Origin: Streptomyces sp. ISL-94
GTDB taxonomy: Bacteria > Actinomycetota > Actinomycetes > Streptomycetales > Streptomycetaceae
Assembly: GCF_018614075.1 (NCBI RefSeq)
Contig: NZ_JAGGOZ010000009.1
Span: 1 to 64,000, forward strand
Direction: 5' to 3'
DNA length: 64,000 nucleotides
Below the pieces are notes generated by a model, which was given only the letters and a program-made list of their open reading frames with translations, was not told where the DNA came from and ran no database searches. The translations under genes were made by a program, and so were the position numbers. Shown here in pieces: positions 1 to 7,790 of the stretch (its first letter is position 1; each line of letters begins with the position of its first letter).

Positions 1-234
1 CGGCGGGCGGCGGGCGGCGGGACATCCTGGTCGGGCTGATCCCGCCGTGCACCGTCTCCTGCTACGGACGACCAGGCACGACCGCACGGCCGCTGGCCTG
101 CCTGGCCGGGGCCGGCCCGGCCGCGGGGCCTCAACATCCGGCGGCGCAGTGGCCGCACCCACCGAGTCGTGCATCCCAGAGGCTCGGCCGGCCCTCGCGC
201 TTCGAGGATTCACACTGTGCTCCGTCCGGCGCGC
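1..234. other. Window edge with no recognised gene
   Basis: I see no reading frame here that resembles a known family. The frames open across this stretch are rich in Arg, Pro and Gly, as expected for non-coding frames of high-GC DNA. It could hold the 3' end of a gene starting outside the window, but nothing supports one. Confidence 0.4.
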
Positions 235-333
235 TCACACCGGCTGCACATGCACGTCCGGCGATCGCTTGACTCGCCGGTCGGCGAGAGCGATGAGCAT
301 GCCCGTGTCGTAGACGGCTACGCGTGCACTCAC
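235..333 (-). pseudogene. Truncated PIN-domain (VapC-like) remnant
   Basis: A GTG start preceded by a purine-rich GGGGGAAG reads 32 codons and then meets TGA. The product starts with ARVAVYDTGMLIALADRR, which looks like the first strand and the first catalytic Asp (YDTGMLIALAD) of Streptomyces PIN-domain ribonucleases annotated as VapC or PilT N-terminus. Such proteins are usually about 130-170 residues long. Everything after the first helix is missing here, and neither neighbouring frame restores it. It is therefore most likely a decayed gene at the edge of the oxoprolinase region. A short real peptide cannot be excluded. Confidence 0.4.
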
Positions 334-432
334 GCGACTTCCCCCGGACGCCCGGCCGCCGGTCGGCTCCGTAGACTGCGGATATTACGACTCCGCCAAC
401 GAGGCGAAACGGGGCTTCGCCGATCACAACGA

Positions 433-1308
433 TCACCAACGGAAGCGCACCGTCTGGCCGGGGCGGGTCTGGGCCGCTTGGGGGAGATCGTCCTCGTGGA
501 CGGCGGCGATCACCGGATATCCGCCGGTGACCGGGTGGTCGGCGAGGAAGAGGATCGGCTGCCCGCTCGGCGGCACCTGCAGGGCGCCCGGCACCGCCGC
601 CTCGGAGGGCAACTCGCCGGTGCGGGCTCGTTCCAGGAACGGCCCGGCGAGCCGCATCCCCACCCGGTCGTTCTGGTCGGTCACGGTGTAGGGCTGCGTG
701 CAGAGCGCGACGAGCGCCTCGGGGGTGAACCAGTCCTCCCGTGGTCCGGGCAGGATGCGCAGGACGGGCTCGGCCGGCAGCCGGCGCTGCGGGGCGAAGT
801 CGGCGGCCGGCCAGCCGTCGGCCAGCCCGCCCACCGGGAGCAGGTCGCCGGCGGCCAGCCGGGCCGGCCCGAGCCCGGCCAGGGTGTCGGTGGACCGGGA
901 GCCGAGTACGGGTGGCAGGTCGAGCCCGCCGCGCACCGCCAGGTAGAGCCGCAGGCCCTCGGTGGCGGTGCCTACGGTCAGCCGCTCGCCGGGCGCCAGC
1001 CGGACGGGGGCGTACATGTCTGCCTCCCGGCCGCCCGCCCTCGCCGGGCAAGGCGCTCCGGTGAGCGCGACGGTGGCGTGGTGGTCGAAGTCCAGCACCA
1101 GCCCGCCCAGTGGTGCCTCGATGACGGCCGCGTGCTCATGGTTGCCGACCAGTCGATTGGCCAGTCGCAGGCTACGCCGGTCCACCGCGCCGGACAGGCC
1201 GACGCCGAGCGCGGCGTGCCCAGGGCGGCCCAGGTCCTGCACGGTGGCACCGAAGCCTGGGTGGACCACCCGTACCGAGCGGGCGGTGGTCGCGGGGTCC
1301 GTGGTCAT
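433..1308 (-). CDS. pxpC: 5-oxoprolinase subunit C (biotin-dependent carboxyltransferase family)
   Basis: This 291-residue protein belongs to the allophanate hydrolase subunit 2/KipA family. With PxpA and PxpB its relatives form the ATP-dependent prokaryotic 5-oxoprolinase, which opens cytoplasmic 5-oxoproline to glutamate. Family marks include the N-terminal HPGFGATVQDLGRPG, the central LYLAVRGGLDLPPVLGSRS, a LPGPREDWF segment and the C-terminal LADHPVTGGYP. The ATG has GGAGG eight bases upstream. It is the last gene of the operon, 81 bp after pxpB. No pxpA (LamB/YcsF) follows: the next 100 bp lead into a PIN-domain remnant. The partner subunit must be elsewhere in the genome or the enzyme works differently. 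Confidence 0.88.
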   Translation of the reverse strand: MTTDPATTARSVRVVHPGFGATVQDLGRPGHAALGVGLSGAVDRRSLRLANRLVGNHEHAAVIEAPLGGLVLDFDHHATVALTGAPCPARAGGREADMYAPVRLAPGERLTVGTATEGLRLYLAVRGGLDLPPVLGSRSTDTLAGLGPARLAAGDLLPVGGLADGWPAADFAPQRRLPAEPVLRILPGPREDWFTPEALVALCTQPYTVTDQNDRVGMRLAGPFLERARTGELPSEAAVPGALQVPPSGQPILFLADHPVTGGYPVIAAVHEDDLPQAAQTRPGQTVRFRW

Positions 1309-1389
1309 CGGACAGGCCTCCGAGGTGGAGTGGGAGCGGGTGGTCAGCGGTGGCGAGGGCGGGCGGGGTACCGGGCCGCGCCTGGGTGG

Positions 1390-2019
1390 TCACGGCTCGG
1401 CCCCATCCGCCGTCACGTCGCGGAAGCGGACGGCGGTGCCTGGGGTCAGCAGGCTGGGAGGGTCCGCGGCCGGGTTCCACAGGGTCAGTTCGGTGCTGCC
1501 GAGCAGCTGCCAGCCGCCCGGCGACTCGCGCGGGTAGACGCCGGTGAACTCGTCGGCCAGGGCCACCGCGCCGGCCGGGACCCGGGTGCGCGGGACGGTA
1601 CGGCGCGGTACCCGAAGGGCCGGATCGACGCCGGTCAGGTAGGCGAATCCGGGAGCGAAGCCGCAGAAGGCGACCTGGTAGGTGGCAGCGGTGTGCCGGG
1701 CGATCACTTGCGGGACCGTCAGACCGGACAGCCGGGCCACTTCCGGCAGGTCCTCGCCCTGGTAGCGGACCGGGATCACCACGGTTTCGGCTTCGACGGG
1801 CGGGACCGCCCGCAGGTCGAGGGCGCCGAGGGCGGCGACGAGGCGGGTCCGGTCGGTGAGCACCCGGTCGTAGCGGATGAGCAGGGTACGGGCGGCGGGG
1901 ACGAGTTCCAGCACACCGGGCAGCGGGTGCCGGCGCAGCGCGGCATGCAGCCGGGCTACCTGGTCAAGACCGCTGACCTCGGCCAGGAGAGCCCGGGTGC
2001 CGTAGGAAAGGATGCGCAT
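1390..2019 (-). CDS. pxpB: 5-oxoprolinase subunit B (allophanate hydrolase subunit 1 family)
   Basis: The 209-residue protein has the KipI/allophanate hydrolase subunit 1 fold. It starts MRILSYGTRALLAEV and later carries PVRYQGEDLPEVARLSGL, FCGFAPGFAYL (the GFaPGFaYL signature of the family), PRTRVPAGAVA and PGGWQLLG. Family members partner subunit C in an ATP-dependent amidohydrolase acting on 5-oxoproline. It begins nine bases after the hydro-lyase stop, so the two are very probably co-transcribed. The length is normal for a separate subunit B; many bacteria fuse B and C. Confidence 0.9.
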   Translation of the reverse strand: MRILSYGTRALLAEVSGLDQVARLHAALRRHPLPGVLELVPAARTLLIRYDRVLTDRTRLVAALGALDLRAVPPVEAETVVIPVRYQGEDLPEVARLSGLTVPQVIARHTAATYQVAFCGFAPGFAYLTGVDPALRVPRRTVPRTRVPAGAVALADEFTGVYPRESPGGWQLLGSTELTLWNPAADPPSLLTPGTAVRFRDVTADGAEP

Positions 2020-2028
2020 GAGGGCCCG

Positions 2029-2838
2029 TCAGTCCTGTTCGCCGAGCAGGTAGTCGCGGTCGAACTTGTCCGTGATGAACATGAACCCCGGAGCGTGCGT
2101 GATCGCGAAGGGCGGACGCGAGGACATCAGCGCCGACTGCGGCGTCACACCGCAGGCCCAGAAGACCGGCACCTCGCCGGGAGCGATCTCGATCGGGTCG
2201 CCGAAATCCGGTCGGCTCAGGTCGGGTATGCCCAGCCTGGCGTTGCCGAGGTCTCCCGGCCGGCCCACGGCCACCGGCGCGCCGTGCACGGCCGGCATCC
2301 GGCTGGTGATCACCTCTGCGGTGGCGACCAGTTCCCACGGGATGGGGCGCATCGAGACCACCATCGGGCCGTGCAGCCGCCCGGCGGGTACGCACTGCTC
2401 GGTGGTCCGGTACATCGCGACATTGCGCGCCTCGGCGATGTGGCGCAGCGGGATGCCGGCGTCCAGCAGGGCCGACTCGAAGGTGAAGGAGCAGCCGATG
2501 AGGAAGGTGACCAGGTCCTCGCGCCAGTACGCGCCCACTTCGCTGTGCTCCTCCCACTCGCCGTCCTGCCAGACGCGGTACCTCGGCAGGTCGGTGGTCA
2601 GATCGGCGCCGGGGGCGAGGACGCTGGTGCGGGCCCCGGGCGCGGTCTGCTCCAGGACGGGGCAGGAGGCGGGGTTGAGCTCGGCGAAGCGCGCGAAGTC
2701 GGCCGCCCAGCCGGCGGGCACGCTGATCATGTTGGCCTGGGTGCGCCCGAGGCACCACCCGGTGGTGGGGACCGCGGTGCCGGCCCGGAACAGCTCGCGC
2801 GCCTCGGCCGGGGCGAGCGCGGCGCGGGTTTCGGTCAT
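2029..2838 (-). CDS. DUF1445 family putative hydro-lyase (D-glutamate cyclase-like)
   Basis: This 269-residue protein belongs to the DUF1445/YcsI family, named putative hydro-lyase and related to D-glutamate cyclase. Family signatures visible are HVQ-like RTQANMIS near residue 34, [26 protein letters not shown] and FWACGVTPQ (a conserved Cys), ending in APGFMFITD. The ATG at 2838 is preferred because AAAGGAG lies eight bases upstream; the in-frame upstream start has no such site. It is the first gene of the pxpB-pxpC operon, matching the B. subtilis ycsI neighbourhood. A likely role is feeding or draining 5-oxoproline through cyclised glutamate, which is inference. Confidence 0.87.
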   Translation of the reverse strand: MTETRAALAPAEARELFRAGTAVPTTGWCLGRTQANMISVPAGWAADFARFAELNPASCPVLEQTAPGARTSVLAPGADLTTDLPRYRVWQDGEWEEHSEVGAYWREDLVTFLIGCSFTFESALLDAGIPLRHIAEARNVAMYRTTEQCVPAGRLHGPMVVSMRPIPWELVATAEVITSRMPAVHGAPVAVGRPGDLGNARLGIPDLSRPDFGDPIEIAPGEVPVFWACGVTPQSALMSSRPPFAITHAPGFMFITDKFDRDYLLGEQD

Positions 2839-2946
2839 GGGTAAGGCTCCTTTGCGGGTTGGGATACGGACGTGTGCGGACACACTCGGGGGAGTGATCG
2901 TGTGTCAGGGCCGGGGAGGGAAACCGGAGCGGTGGCGGGAAGCTGC

Positions 2947-3408
2947 TCAGCGGCGGGGGAGGCGAAGCAACGTCGGGAGGGTGCTCAGCGGCGGGATCGG
3001 TCCGAGGGCGGCGGCGGCGCCGAAGCCGCGCTCGCCGAGGCCGATCCCCACGGCCAGGTAGCGGTCCGATCCGGTCGCCCGGCGCACCCGCAGGCTCAGG
3101 CCGCGGGCGCCCGGATCGCGGTAGGGCTCGGCGATCAGCGAGAGGGAACCGGCGAGGATCGGCTGGCCGCCCAGGCACAGCAGAACCGCGGTGAGGGCGA
3201 CCACCAGGCGCAGGACCGGTGTGAGGTCCAGGCCTGCGTCGACCAGTAAGGCCGTCAGCGAGGGTGCGATGGCCGGCAAGGAGCCGCGGTCCTGGTGGTT
3301 GGGTTGCGACCGCCGGGGGCCCGCGGCGCGCCGCTGGTGGCGGCGGCACCCGTCGCATCTGGTGCGGTGTGGCTGGTTCTCCGAGGGACGTGCGTCGGGC
3401 GGAATCAT
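2947..3408 (-). CDS. Hypothetical protein upstream of the hydro-lyase (doubtful)
   Basis: A 153-codon frame starts at ATG 3408 with GGGGAG six bases upstream. The first 50 residues are Arg/Pro/His-rich. A hydrophobic stretch follows around residues 55-95 (for example LRLVVALTAVLLCLGG), which could be one membrane segment. I do not recognise it. In related loci a transporter gene often sits at this place, so this may be the decayed remains of one. It could also be a chance frame in a long leader between the divergent GntR gene and the operon. Confidence 0.3.
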   Translation of the reverse strand: MIPPDARPSENQPHRTRCDGCRRHQRRAAGPRRSQPNHQDRGSLPAIAPSLTALLVDAGLDLTPVLRLVVALTAVLLCLGGQPILAGSLSLIAEPYRDPGARGLSLRVRRATGSDRYLAVGIGLGERGFGAAAALGPIPPLSTLPTLLRLPRR

Positions 3409-3536
3409 GAGCAGCTCCCCAAGTGGCCCTATCTGAACGCCATCTGACGATCCATTGCCATCACGGTAGGAAAGGCCTGTGGCACGTAGCAAGCGAATCG
3501 AGGATCCCGCACTGAGAGGATCTGTGAATGAGTGAT

Positions 3537-3577
3537 TTGTTCAACAAGAGTGCTGGAGGGTTTACCTGACACCAGGT
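3537..3577. promoter_or_regulatory. Two palindromes upstream of the GntR gene: candidate operators
   Basis: TTGTTCAACAA (3537-3547) is a perfect dyad around one base, and ACCTG-N4-CAGGT (3564-3577) is a second dyad. Both lie within 95 bp upstream of the GntR start, in the region shared with the divergent operon. Short dyads of this kind are typical of GntR/FCD operators, so autoregulation and control of the oxoprolinase genes are plausible. Confidence 0.5.
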
Positions 3578-3629
3578 CATCCACCATGCTGGGATGTGAG
3601 ATGCATGGCCCGTGGCAAGGAGAGGCGTG

Positions 3630-4316
3630 ATGGATAGTCGTGCCGAGGACTGGGCCGACGAGCTCGCGCGGCTGGGTTGGAGCAGTAAGGCGGAGCATGT
3701 CGCCAGGATCCTGCGCAAGCGGATCGCGGAGGGCAAGCACCTGCCGGACGACCGGCTGTCGGAGGAGGAGATCAGCAAGGGGGTGAAGGTCTCCCGGAAC
3801 ACCCTGCGCGAGGCGTTCCGCCTGCTGGCCCACGAAGGTCTGGTCGAACACCGGCTCAATCAGGGCGTCTTCGTCCGCAAGCTGAGCCTGATCGATGTGG
3901 TCGACCTGTACCGGCTGCGCAGGGTGGTGCAACCGGCCGTGATCAGGGATCTGAAGGGCCGCGAGGTCGACCTGAGCCGGGTCCGCGCGGCGGTGGTGGC
4001 TGCCGACGCCGCTGGGTCGGCAGCCGACTGGCGGGTGCTGGGCACCGCCAACCTCCACTTCCATCAGGCTCTGACGGCCCTGGCCGGCAGCACCCGACTC
4101 GACGCGCTGATGAGCCGGGTACTGGCCGAACTGCGCCTGGTCTTCTACGCCGTGCCCGACCTCCGGGAGTTCCACGTCGCCTACCGGGCCCGCAACGGGA
4201 AGATCCTGGAGCTGATTGCGGTGGGAGAGTACGTCAAGGCGGCCAACGCGATGACCGCCTACCTGCGGGACGCGGAGCGCGACCTGGTCGACCGGTATCG
4301 TGAGGCCGCCGGCTAG
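3630..4316 (+). CDS. GntR family regulator, FadR/FCD type
   Basis: The 228-residue protein has an N-terminal winged helix (residues about 18-85; KGVKVSRNTLREAFRLLAHE is the recognition helix region, followed by the wing HRLNQGVFVRK). An all-helical FCD effector domain follows (about 90-225) with RLRRVVQP, NLHFHQALTALAGS and a final YLRDAERDLVDRY helix. The FCD metal/ligand histidines appear in HFHQA. ATG 3630 is chosen because AAGGAG lies seven bases upstream; the GTG 18 bases earlier overlaps that site. Divergent placement suggests it controls the DUF1445-pxpB-pxpC operon in response to a carboxylate, perhaps 5-oxoproline. Confidence 0.88.
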   Translation: MDSRAEDWADELARLGWSSKAEHVARILRKRIAEGKHLPDDRLSEEEISKGVKVSRNTLREAFRLLAHEGLVEHRLNQGVFVRKLSLIDVVDLYRLRRVVQPAVIRDLKGREVDLSRVRAAVVAADAAGSAADWRVLGTANLHFHQALTALAGSTRLDALMSRVLAELRLVFYAVPDLREFHVAYRARNGKILELIAVGEYVKAANAMTAYLRDAERDLVDRYREAAG

Positions 4317-4319
4317 CTA

Positions 4320-4425
4320 GGGGAGCCTCGCGGATGCTCTCGCGTTCGGTCTCGCCATGGCGGCGAAGAAGCCGAAGAGCATGCGGCCGGGGCCGCTGGG
4401 GTCGTAGACGCCGTGACGCTCTCCC
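4320..4425 (-). pseudogene. Serine recombinase (resolvase) remnant with frameshift
   Basis: On the minus strand one frame reads GVYDPSGPGRMLFGFFAAMA and the next frame, after a single-base shift, continues ETERESIREAPLAS. Joined, these match the end of the catalytic domain and the start of the long E helix of large serine recombinases (typically Y-D-P-x-G-x-G-x-x-LF-x-x-x-A-x-x-A-E-x-E-R-x-x-IRE). Nothing else of the gene remains. It lies directly between the GntR gene and msrB, so it probably marks the scar of an old integration event. Confidence 0.5.
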
Positions 4426-4489
4426 TGTCCGCCCCTGGCCTCACGCATGGCGAGATGCCGCCGTCACACCGGCAACTGCCGAGCGGACC

Positions 4490-4897
4490 TCAGCTCTCGT
4501 CAGGGGTCAGGCGCAGCGCGATGCTGTTGATGCAGTAGCGCTGGTCCGACGGGGTCGGATAGCCCTCGCCCTCGAAGACGTGGCCCAGGTGGGAGCCGCA
4601 CTTCGCGCAGCGGACCTCGGTGCGGATCATGCCGTGCGAGGTGTCGGCGATCAGCTCGACCGCGTCGGTGTCCTTCGGATCGAAGAACGACGGCCAGCCG
4701 CAGTGCGACTCGAACTTCTCCGAGGAGCGGAACAGCTCGGCCCCGCAGCCCCGGCAGGAGTAGACGCCCTCCGTCTTGGTGTCCGTGTACTCACCGCGGA
4801 AGGCCGGCTCGGTGCCCGCGAGGCGCAGCACCTGGTATTCGGACGGCGTCAGCTCCGCCTGCCACTGCTCGTCCGTCTTCTCGACCTCGTACGCCAT
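4490..4897 (-). CDS. msrB: Peptide-methionine (R)-S-oxide reductase
   Basis: This 135-residue MsrB reduces methionine-R-sulfoxide in proteins using thioredoxin-type electrons. Two zinc-binding CxxC pairs are visible (CRGC near residue 48 and CAKC near 97). The family motif HCGWPSF, the GMIRTEVRC strand, HLGHVFEGEG and the catalytic Cys in RYCINSIALR are also present. Length is normal for a single-domain MsrB. It starts 15 bp after murC ends and on the same strand, so it is probably expressed with murC. The murC-msrB order is common in Streptomyces. Confidence 0.95.
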   Translation of the reverse strand: MAYEVEKTDEQWQAELTPSEYQVLRLAGTEPAFRGEYTDTKTEGVYSCRGCGAELFRSSEKFESHCGWPSFFDPKDTDAVELIADTSHGMIRTEVRCAKCGSHLGHVFEGEGYPTPSDQRYCINSIALRLTPDES

Positions 4898-4912
4898 GAC
4901 GTTCCCGCTCCC

Positions 4913-6307
4913 TCAGTCCGACAGCCGGGCCAGGATCCGGGGTCCCAGATCCGTGACGTCGCCCGCGCCCATGGTGAGAACGAGATCGCCGGGCTTGGCC
5001 ATTCCCGCGATGACGTCGGCGACGGCGTCCTTGGAGTGCTCGGCGCTGACATCGGCGCCTGCGGCCCGGGCCGCGGCGATGATCAGCTCGCTGGTGACAC
5101 CGGGGATCGGGTCCTCGCGGGCCGGGTAGATGTCCAGGACCACGGAGGCGTCGGCGAGGGCGAGGGCCTGGCCCATCTCCTTGCCAAGCTCCTGGGTGCG
5201 GGAGAACAGGTGCGGCTGGAAGACGACCAGGATCCGGGAGTCCGCGGCGGCGCCGCGGATGGCCTCCAGGTCTGCGGTCATCTCGGTCGGGTGGTGCGCG
5301 TAGGAGTCGATGACCTGGACGCCGGCGGCCTCGCCCTTGAGCTGGAGGCGGCGCTTGACGCCGGTGTACTTGCCGAGGGCGGAGGCCAGGTTGTGCGCCG
5401 GGATGCCGAGGGCCACGCCCGCGGCGAGGGCGGCGACGGCGTTGTGCGCGTAGTGCCGGCCGGGGACGGAGACGGTGAAGGTGAGCATCCGGCCGCCCAG
5501 GACGACCGTGACCTCGCTGGCCAGGCCACGCGGGGTGATCTTGGTGATCCGGACGTCGGCCTCGGGCTCCTCGCCGTACGTGACGACCTCGAGGCCCTGC
5601 CGGCCGGCGACCCGGCGGGCGATCTCGGCCGCGCCCTCCTGGCCGTGGGCGACGACCAGGGTGCCGCCGGGCACGACCTTGGAGACGAAGGTCTCGAAGG
5701 ACTCGTAGATCTCCTCGATGGACGCGTAGTTCGCGTGGTGGTCGAGCTCCGCGTTGAGGATGATCGCGACCTGCGGGGTGTACTTGTGGAAGGTGCGGTC
5801 ACTCTCGTCCGCCTCGGCCACGAAGATGTCGCCCTCGCCGTGGTGGGCGTTGGAGCCGGGGGCGTCCAGGTCGCCGCCGATGGCGTACGAGGGGTCCAGG
5901 CCCAGGGCCGACAGCGACACCGCCAGCATCGAGGTGGTCGTGGTCTTGCCGTGCGTACCGGCGACGGCGATCGGTCGCAGGCCGTCCATCAGCGCGGCCA
6001 GCGCGTCGGAGCGGTGGATGACGGGAATGCCCAGCTCGGCGGCGCGCGCCAGCTCGGGGTTGTCCGCGCGGATGGCGCTGGAGACGACCACGCAGGTGGC
6101 GTCGGCGGCGAGGTGGCCGGCGGCGTGCCCGATGTGCACCGTGGCGCCGTGGGCGCGCAGCGCCTGGGCGGTCTCGGAGTCACGGGAGTCGCTGCCGGCC
6201 ACCTGCGCGCCGCGCTGGGCGAGGATCTTCGCGATGCCGGACATACCGGCGCCGCCGATGCCGATGAAGTGGGGCCGTTCCATGGCGGTCGGCAGGCCGG
6301 GCTTCAT
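4913..6307 (-). CDS. murC: UDP-N-acetylmuramate--L-alanine ligase
   Basis: This 464-residue MurC adds L-alanine to UDP-MurNAc in the first peptide step of peptidoglycan precursor synthesis in the cytoplasm. The N-terminal nucleotide-binding motif FIGIGGAGMSGIAKIL (about residue 14), the ATP loop GTHGKTTTTSML (about 117), the central EADESDRTF and the C-terminal domain with YAHHPTEM and FQPHLFSRT are all present. The ATG at 6307 has GGAG eight bases upstream. A second ATG eight codons later, just before the Rossmann motif, is the alternative. Confidence 0.96.
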   Translation of the reverse strand: MKPGLPTAMERPHFIGIGGAGMSGIAKILAQRGAQVAGSDSRDSETAQALRAHGATVHIGHAAGHLAADATCVVVSSAIRADNPELARAAELGIPVIHRSDALAALMDGLRPIAVAGTHGKTTTTSMLAVSLSALGLDPSYAIGGDLDAPGSNAHHGEGDIFVAEADESDRTFHKYTPQVAIILNAELDHHANYASIEEIYESFETFVSKVVPGGTLVVAHGQEGAAEIARRVAGRQGLEVVTYGEEPEADVRITKITPRGLASEVTVVLGGRMLTFTVSVPGRHYAHNAVAALAAGVALGIPAHNLASALGKYTGVKRRLQLKGEAAGVQVIDSYAHHPTEMTADLEAIRGAAADSRILVVFQPHLFSRTQELGKEMGQALALADASVVLDIYPAREDPIPGVTSELIIAAARAAGADVSAEHSKDAVADVIAGMAKPGDLVLTMGAGDVTDLGPRILARLSD

Positions 6308-6365
6308 TCAGGTCGCTCCAGGATCGAGTGCGGTGCTTGTGCGCGTCGGGCTGACGGGCCCAAGC

Positions 6366-6833
6366 CTATTCGTTGTGGGCGAAGAGCTTGAGCACCGGAA
6401 CGCCGACCTTGTGCCGGGCCCGGGAGGCCCAGTCCCGGTGGAAGAACTCCTCCACGAAGTGCGGGGCGGTCAGGACGATCACCTCGTCGGCCCCGGTCTC
6501 CTCGACGACGGCCTTCAGTTTGTCGAGCGGGTGCTCCTCGATGATCTGCCCGGTGGCGCTGGCGCCCTTCTGGCGCAAGGCGTTCAGTGAGTGCGCGAGG
6601 GCGTGTGCGGCGGGGCCCCGGGCGGCCTCGCCCGCGGGTTCCCCGCCCTCGCGCATGGCCTCGGGGAGCTCACCGAGCGCTACGTCGTCGATGGCGCGCA
6701 GCAGTCGGTCCTGGTCGCCCCTGGGTTGCATGAGGACGACGAAGGAGACCTGGTCGTCTCCGTGCAGGCTGGTGACGAAGTCCACGTCCACCGTGGTCAG
6801 CGGCTGCTCGATCATCAATACGCTCGTGAACAC
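6366..6833 (-). CDS. Conserved actinobacterial stress-like protein (often mislabelled indole-3-glycerol phosphate synthase)
   Basis: The 155-residue protein starts VFTSVLMIEQPLTTVDVDFV and ends with a segment typical of a small alpha/beta fold: TGADEVIVLTAPHFVEEFFH followed by ASRARHKVGVPVLKLFAH. I know close Streptomyces relatives by sequence, commonly annotated as indole-3-glycerol phosphate synthase. No TIM-barrel signature of that enzyme is visible and the length is far too short, so that label should not be copied. The pattern fits a universal-stress-protein-like domain better. GTG 6833 is preferred because AAGGAG lies nine bases upstream; the ATG at 6851 overlaps that site. The role is unknown. 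Confidence 0.8.
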   Translation of the reverse strand: MFTSVLMIEQPLTTVDVDFVTSLHGDDQVSFVVLMQPRGDQDRLLRAIDDVALGELPEAMREGGEPAGEAARGPAAHALAHSLNALRQKGASATGQIIEEHPLDKLKAVVEETGADEVIVLTAPHFVEEFFHRDWASRARHKVGVPVLKLFAHNE

Positions 6834-6968
6834 GGACGCCCTCTCCTTCATGGGCCGAAGCCGGGTGGCCGGCCCCTGCGGAAACCATCCTGCCCCGCTC
6901 GCACACGGGGCCTGCGGAGGTATATGTGCCCAGTGGAAGCTAAGCGGAACGGCAAATTCCGCGGCTTG

Positions 6969-7751
6969 TCAGATCCGACGGTAGCTCGTGAACAGGAACC
7001 CGGCCTCTTCCAGTACGCAGGCGGGCGCGAGGCGGTGCGGAACCGTGACAGAGGGGCCGCCGGAGATCCGCTGGGCATCACCCGCCGTGAGCATCGGCGA
7101 GATCGTCAGGCACAGCTCGTCCAGGGCGTCGGCGGCCACGAACTGGCCCAGCAGCCGGGGCCCGCCCTCGGTGAGCTGGCGGCGCAGCCCCCGCTCCGCG
7201 AGCTCCCGTACGACGCGGGCCGGGTCCGCGCCGGCCCCGTCGCCCGCGACGACGACCTCGGCCCCGGCCTTGAGCGCCTCGGCCACCCGGCCGGCGGGCG
7301 CGGCGGCCCCGGTGACCACCAGGGTCGGCACGAGGGGGGAGGTGAACAGGGGCAGCGAGAAGTCCAGGTCCAGGCTCGCGGTGACCACCGCGATGGCGGG
7401 GGCGGGGCCCTGTCCGGCGGCCGCGCGCCGGGCCGAGAAGTCCTCCCGGGCCCGGGCCGGGCGGTAGCCCTCCTGGCGAACCGTTTCGGCACCGACGACC
7501 ACCACATCGGCCAGGGCCCGCAGGGTCCCGAAGATCCGCATGTCGGTCTCACCGGAGATCGGCTGCGAACGGCCGTCGTGCTGGGCGGCCCCGTCGAGGG
7601 TCGAAACCATGTTCGCTCGCAGCCAGTGCCCGTCCGGCCCGAACGCGGGGTACGCGTAGGCCTCCGCGAGCTCGTCCAGCGACCACTCGCGGTCGGCCGG
7701 GTCCTGCGGCGAGGCTGATGTCTGATCGGTCACAGGGAACAGGCGTCGCAT
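6969..7751 (-). CDS. RibD C-terminal-like pyrimidine reductase family protein
   Basis: The 260-residue protein matches the dihydrofolate-reductase-like C-terminal domain of RibD. Visible marks are LRANMVSTLDGAA (about 43-55), SGETDMRIFGTLRALADVVVVGAETVR, a TLVVT strand and TEGGPRLLGQFVAADALDEL (about 191-210). RibD relatives reduce the ribosyl side chain in riboflavin synthesis with NADPH. This one lacks the deaminase domain and is not next to rib genes, so the substrate is uncertain. It is divergently transcribed from zapE, with the two starts only about 37 bp apart. Confidence 0.88.
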   Translation of the reverse strand: MRRLFPVTDQTSASPQDPADREWSLDELAEAYAYPAFGPDGHWLRANMVSTLDGAAQHDGRSQPISGETDMRIFGTLRALADVVVVGAETVRQEGYRPARAREDFSARRAAAGQGPAPAIAVVTASLDLDFSLPLFTSPLVPTLVVTGAAAPAGRVAEALKAGAEVVVAGDGAGADPARVVRELAERGLRRQLTEGGPRLLGQFVAADALDELCLTISPMLTAGDAQRISGGPSVTVPHRLAPACVLEEAGFLFTSYRRI

Positions 7752-7773
7752 CGGTGCAGTGTGCCACGCCCCG

Positions 7774-7790
7774 TACAGTTAAGAGCTGTG
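7774..7790 (+). promoter_or_regulatory. Candidate -10 box and leaderless start of zapE
   Basis: TACAGT (7774-7779) fits the Streptomyces -10 consensus and places the likely transcript start at or within a few bases of the GTG at 7788. No Shine-Dalgarno sequence precedes that GTG. I therefore infer a leaderless mRNA. The divergent reductase gene begins only 37 bp away. Confidence 0.4.

Noticed and set aside
169..2844. A very long + strand open frame antisense to the oxoprolinase genes
   Set aside because: Its product is Gly/Arg-rich without domains, and the minus strand carries three clear families here. It is a high-GC shadow.
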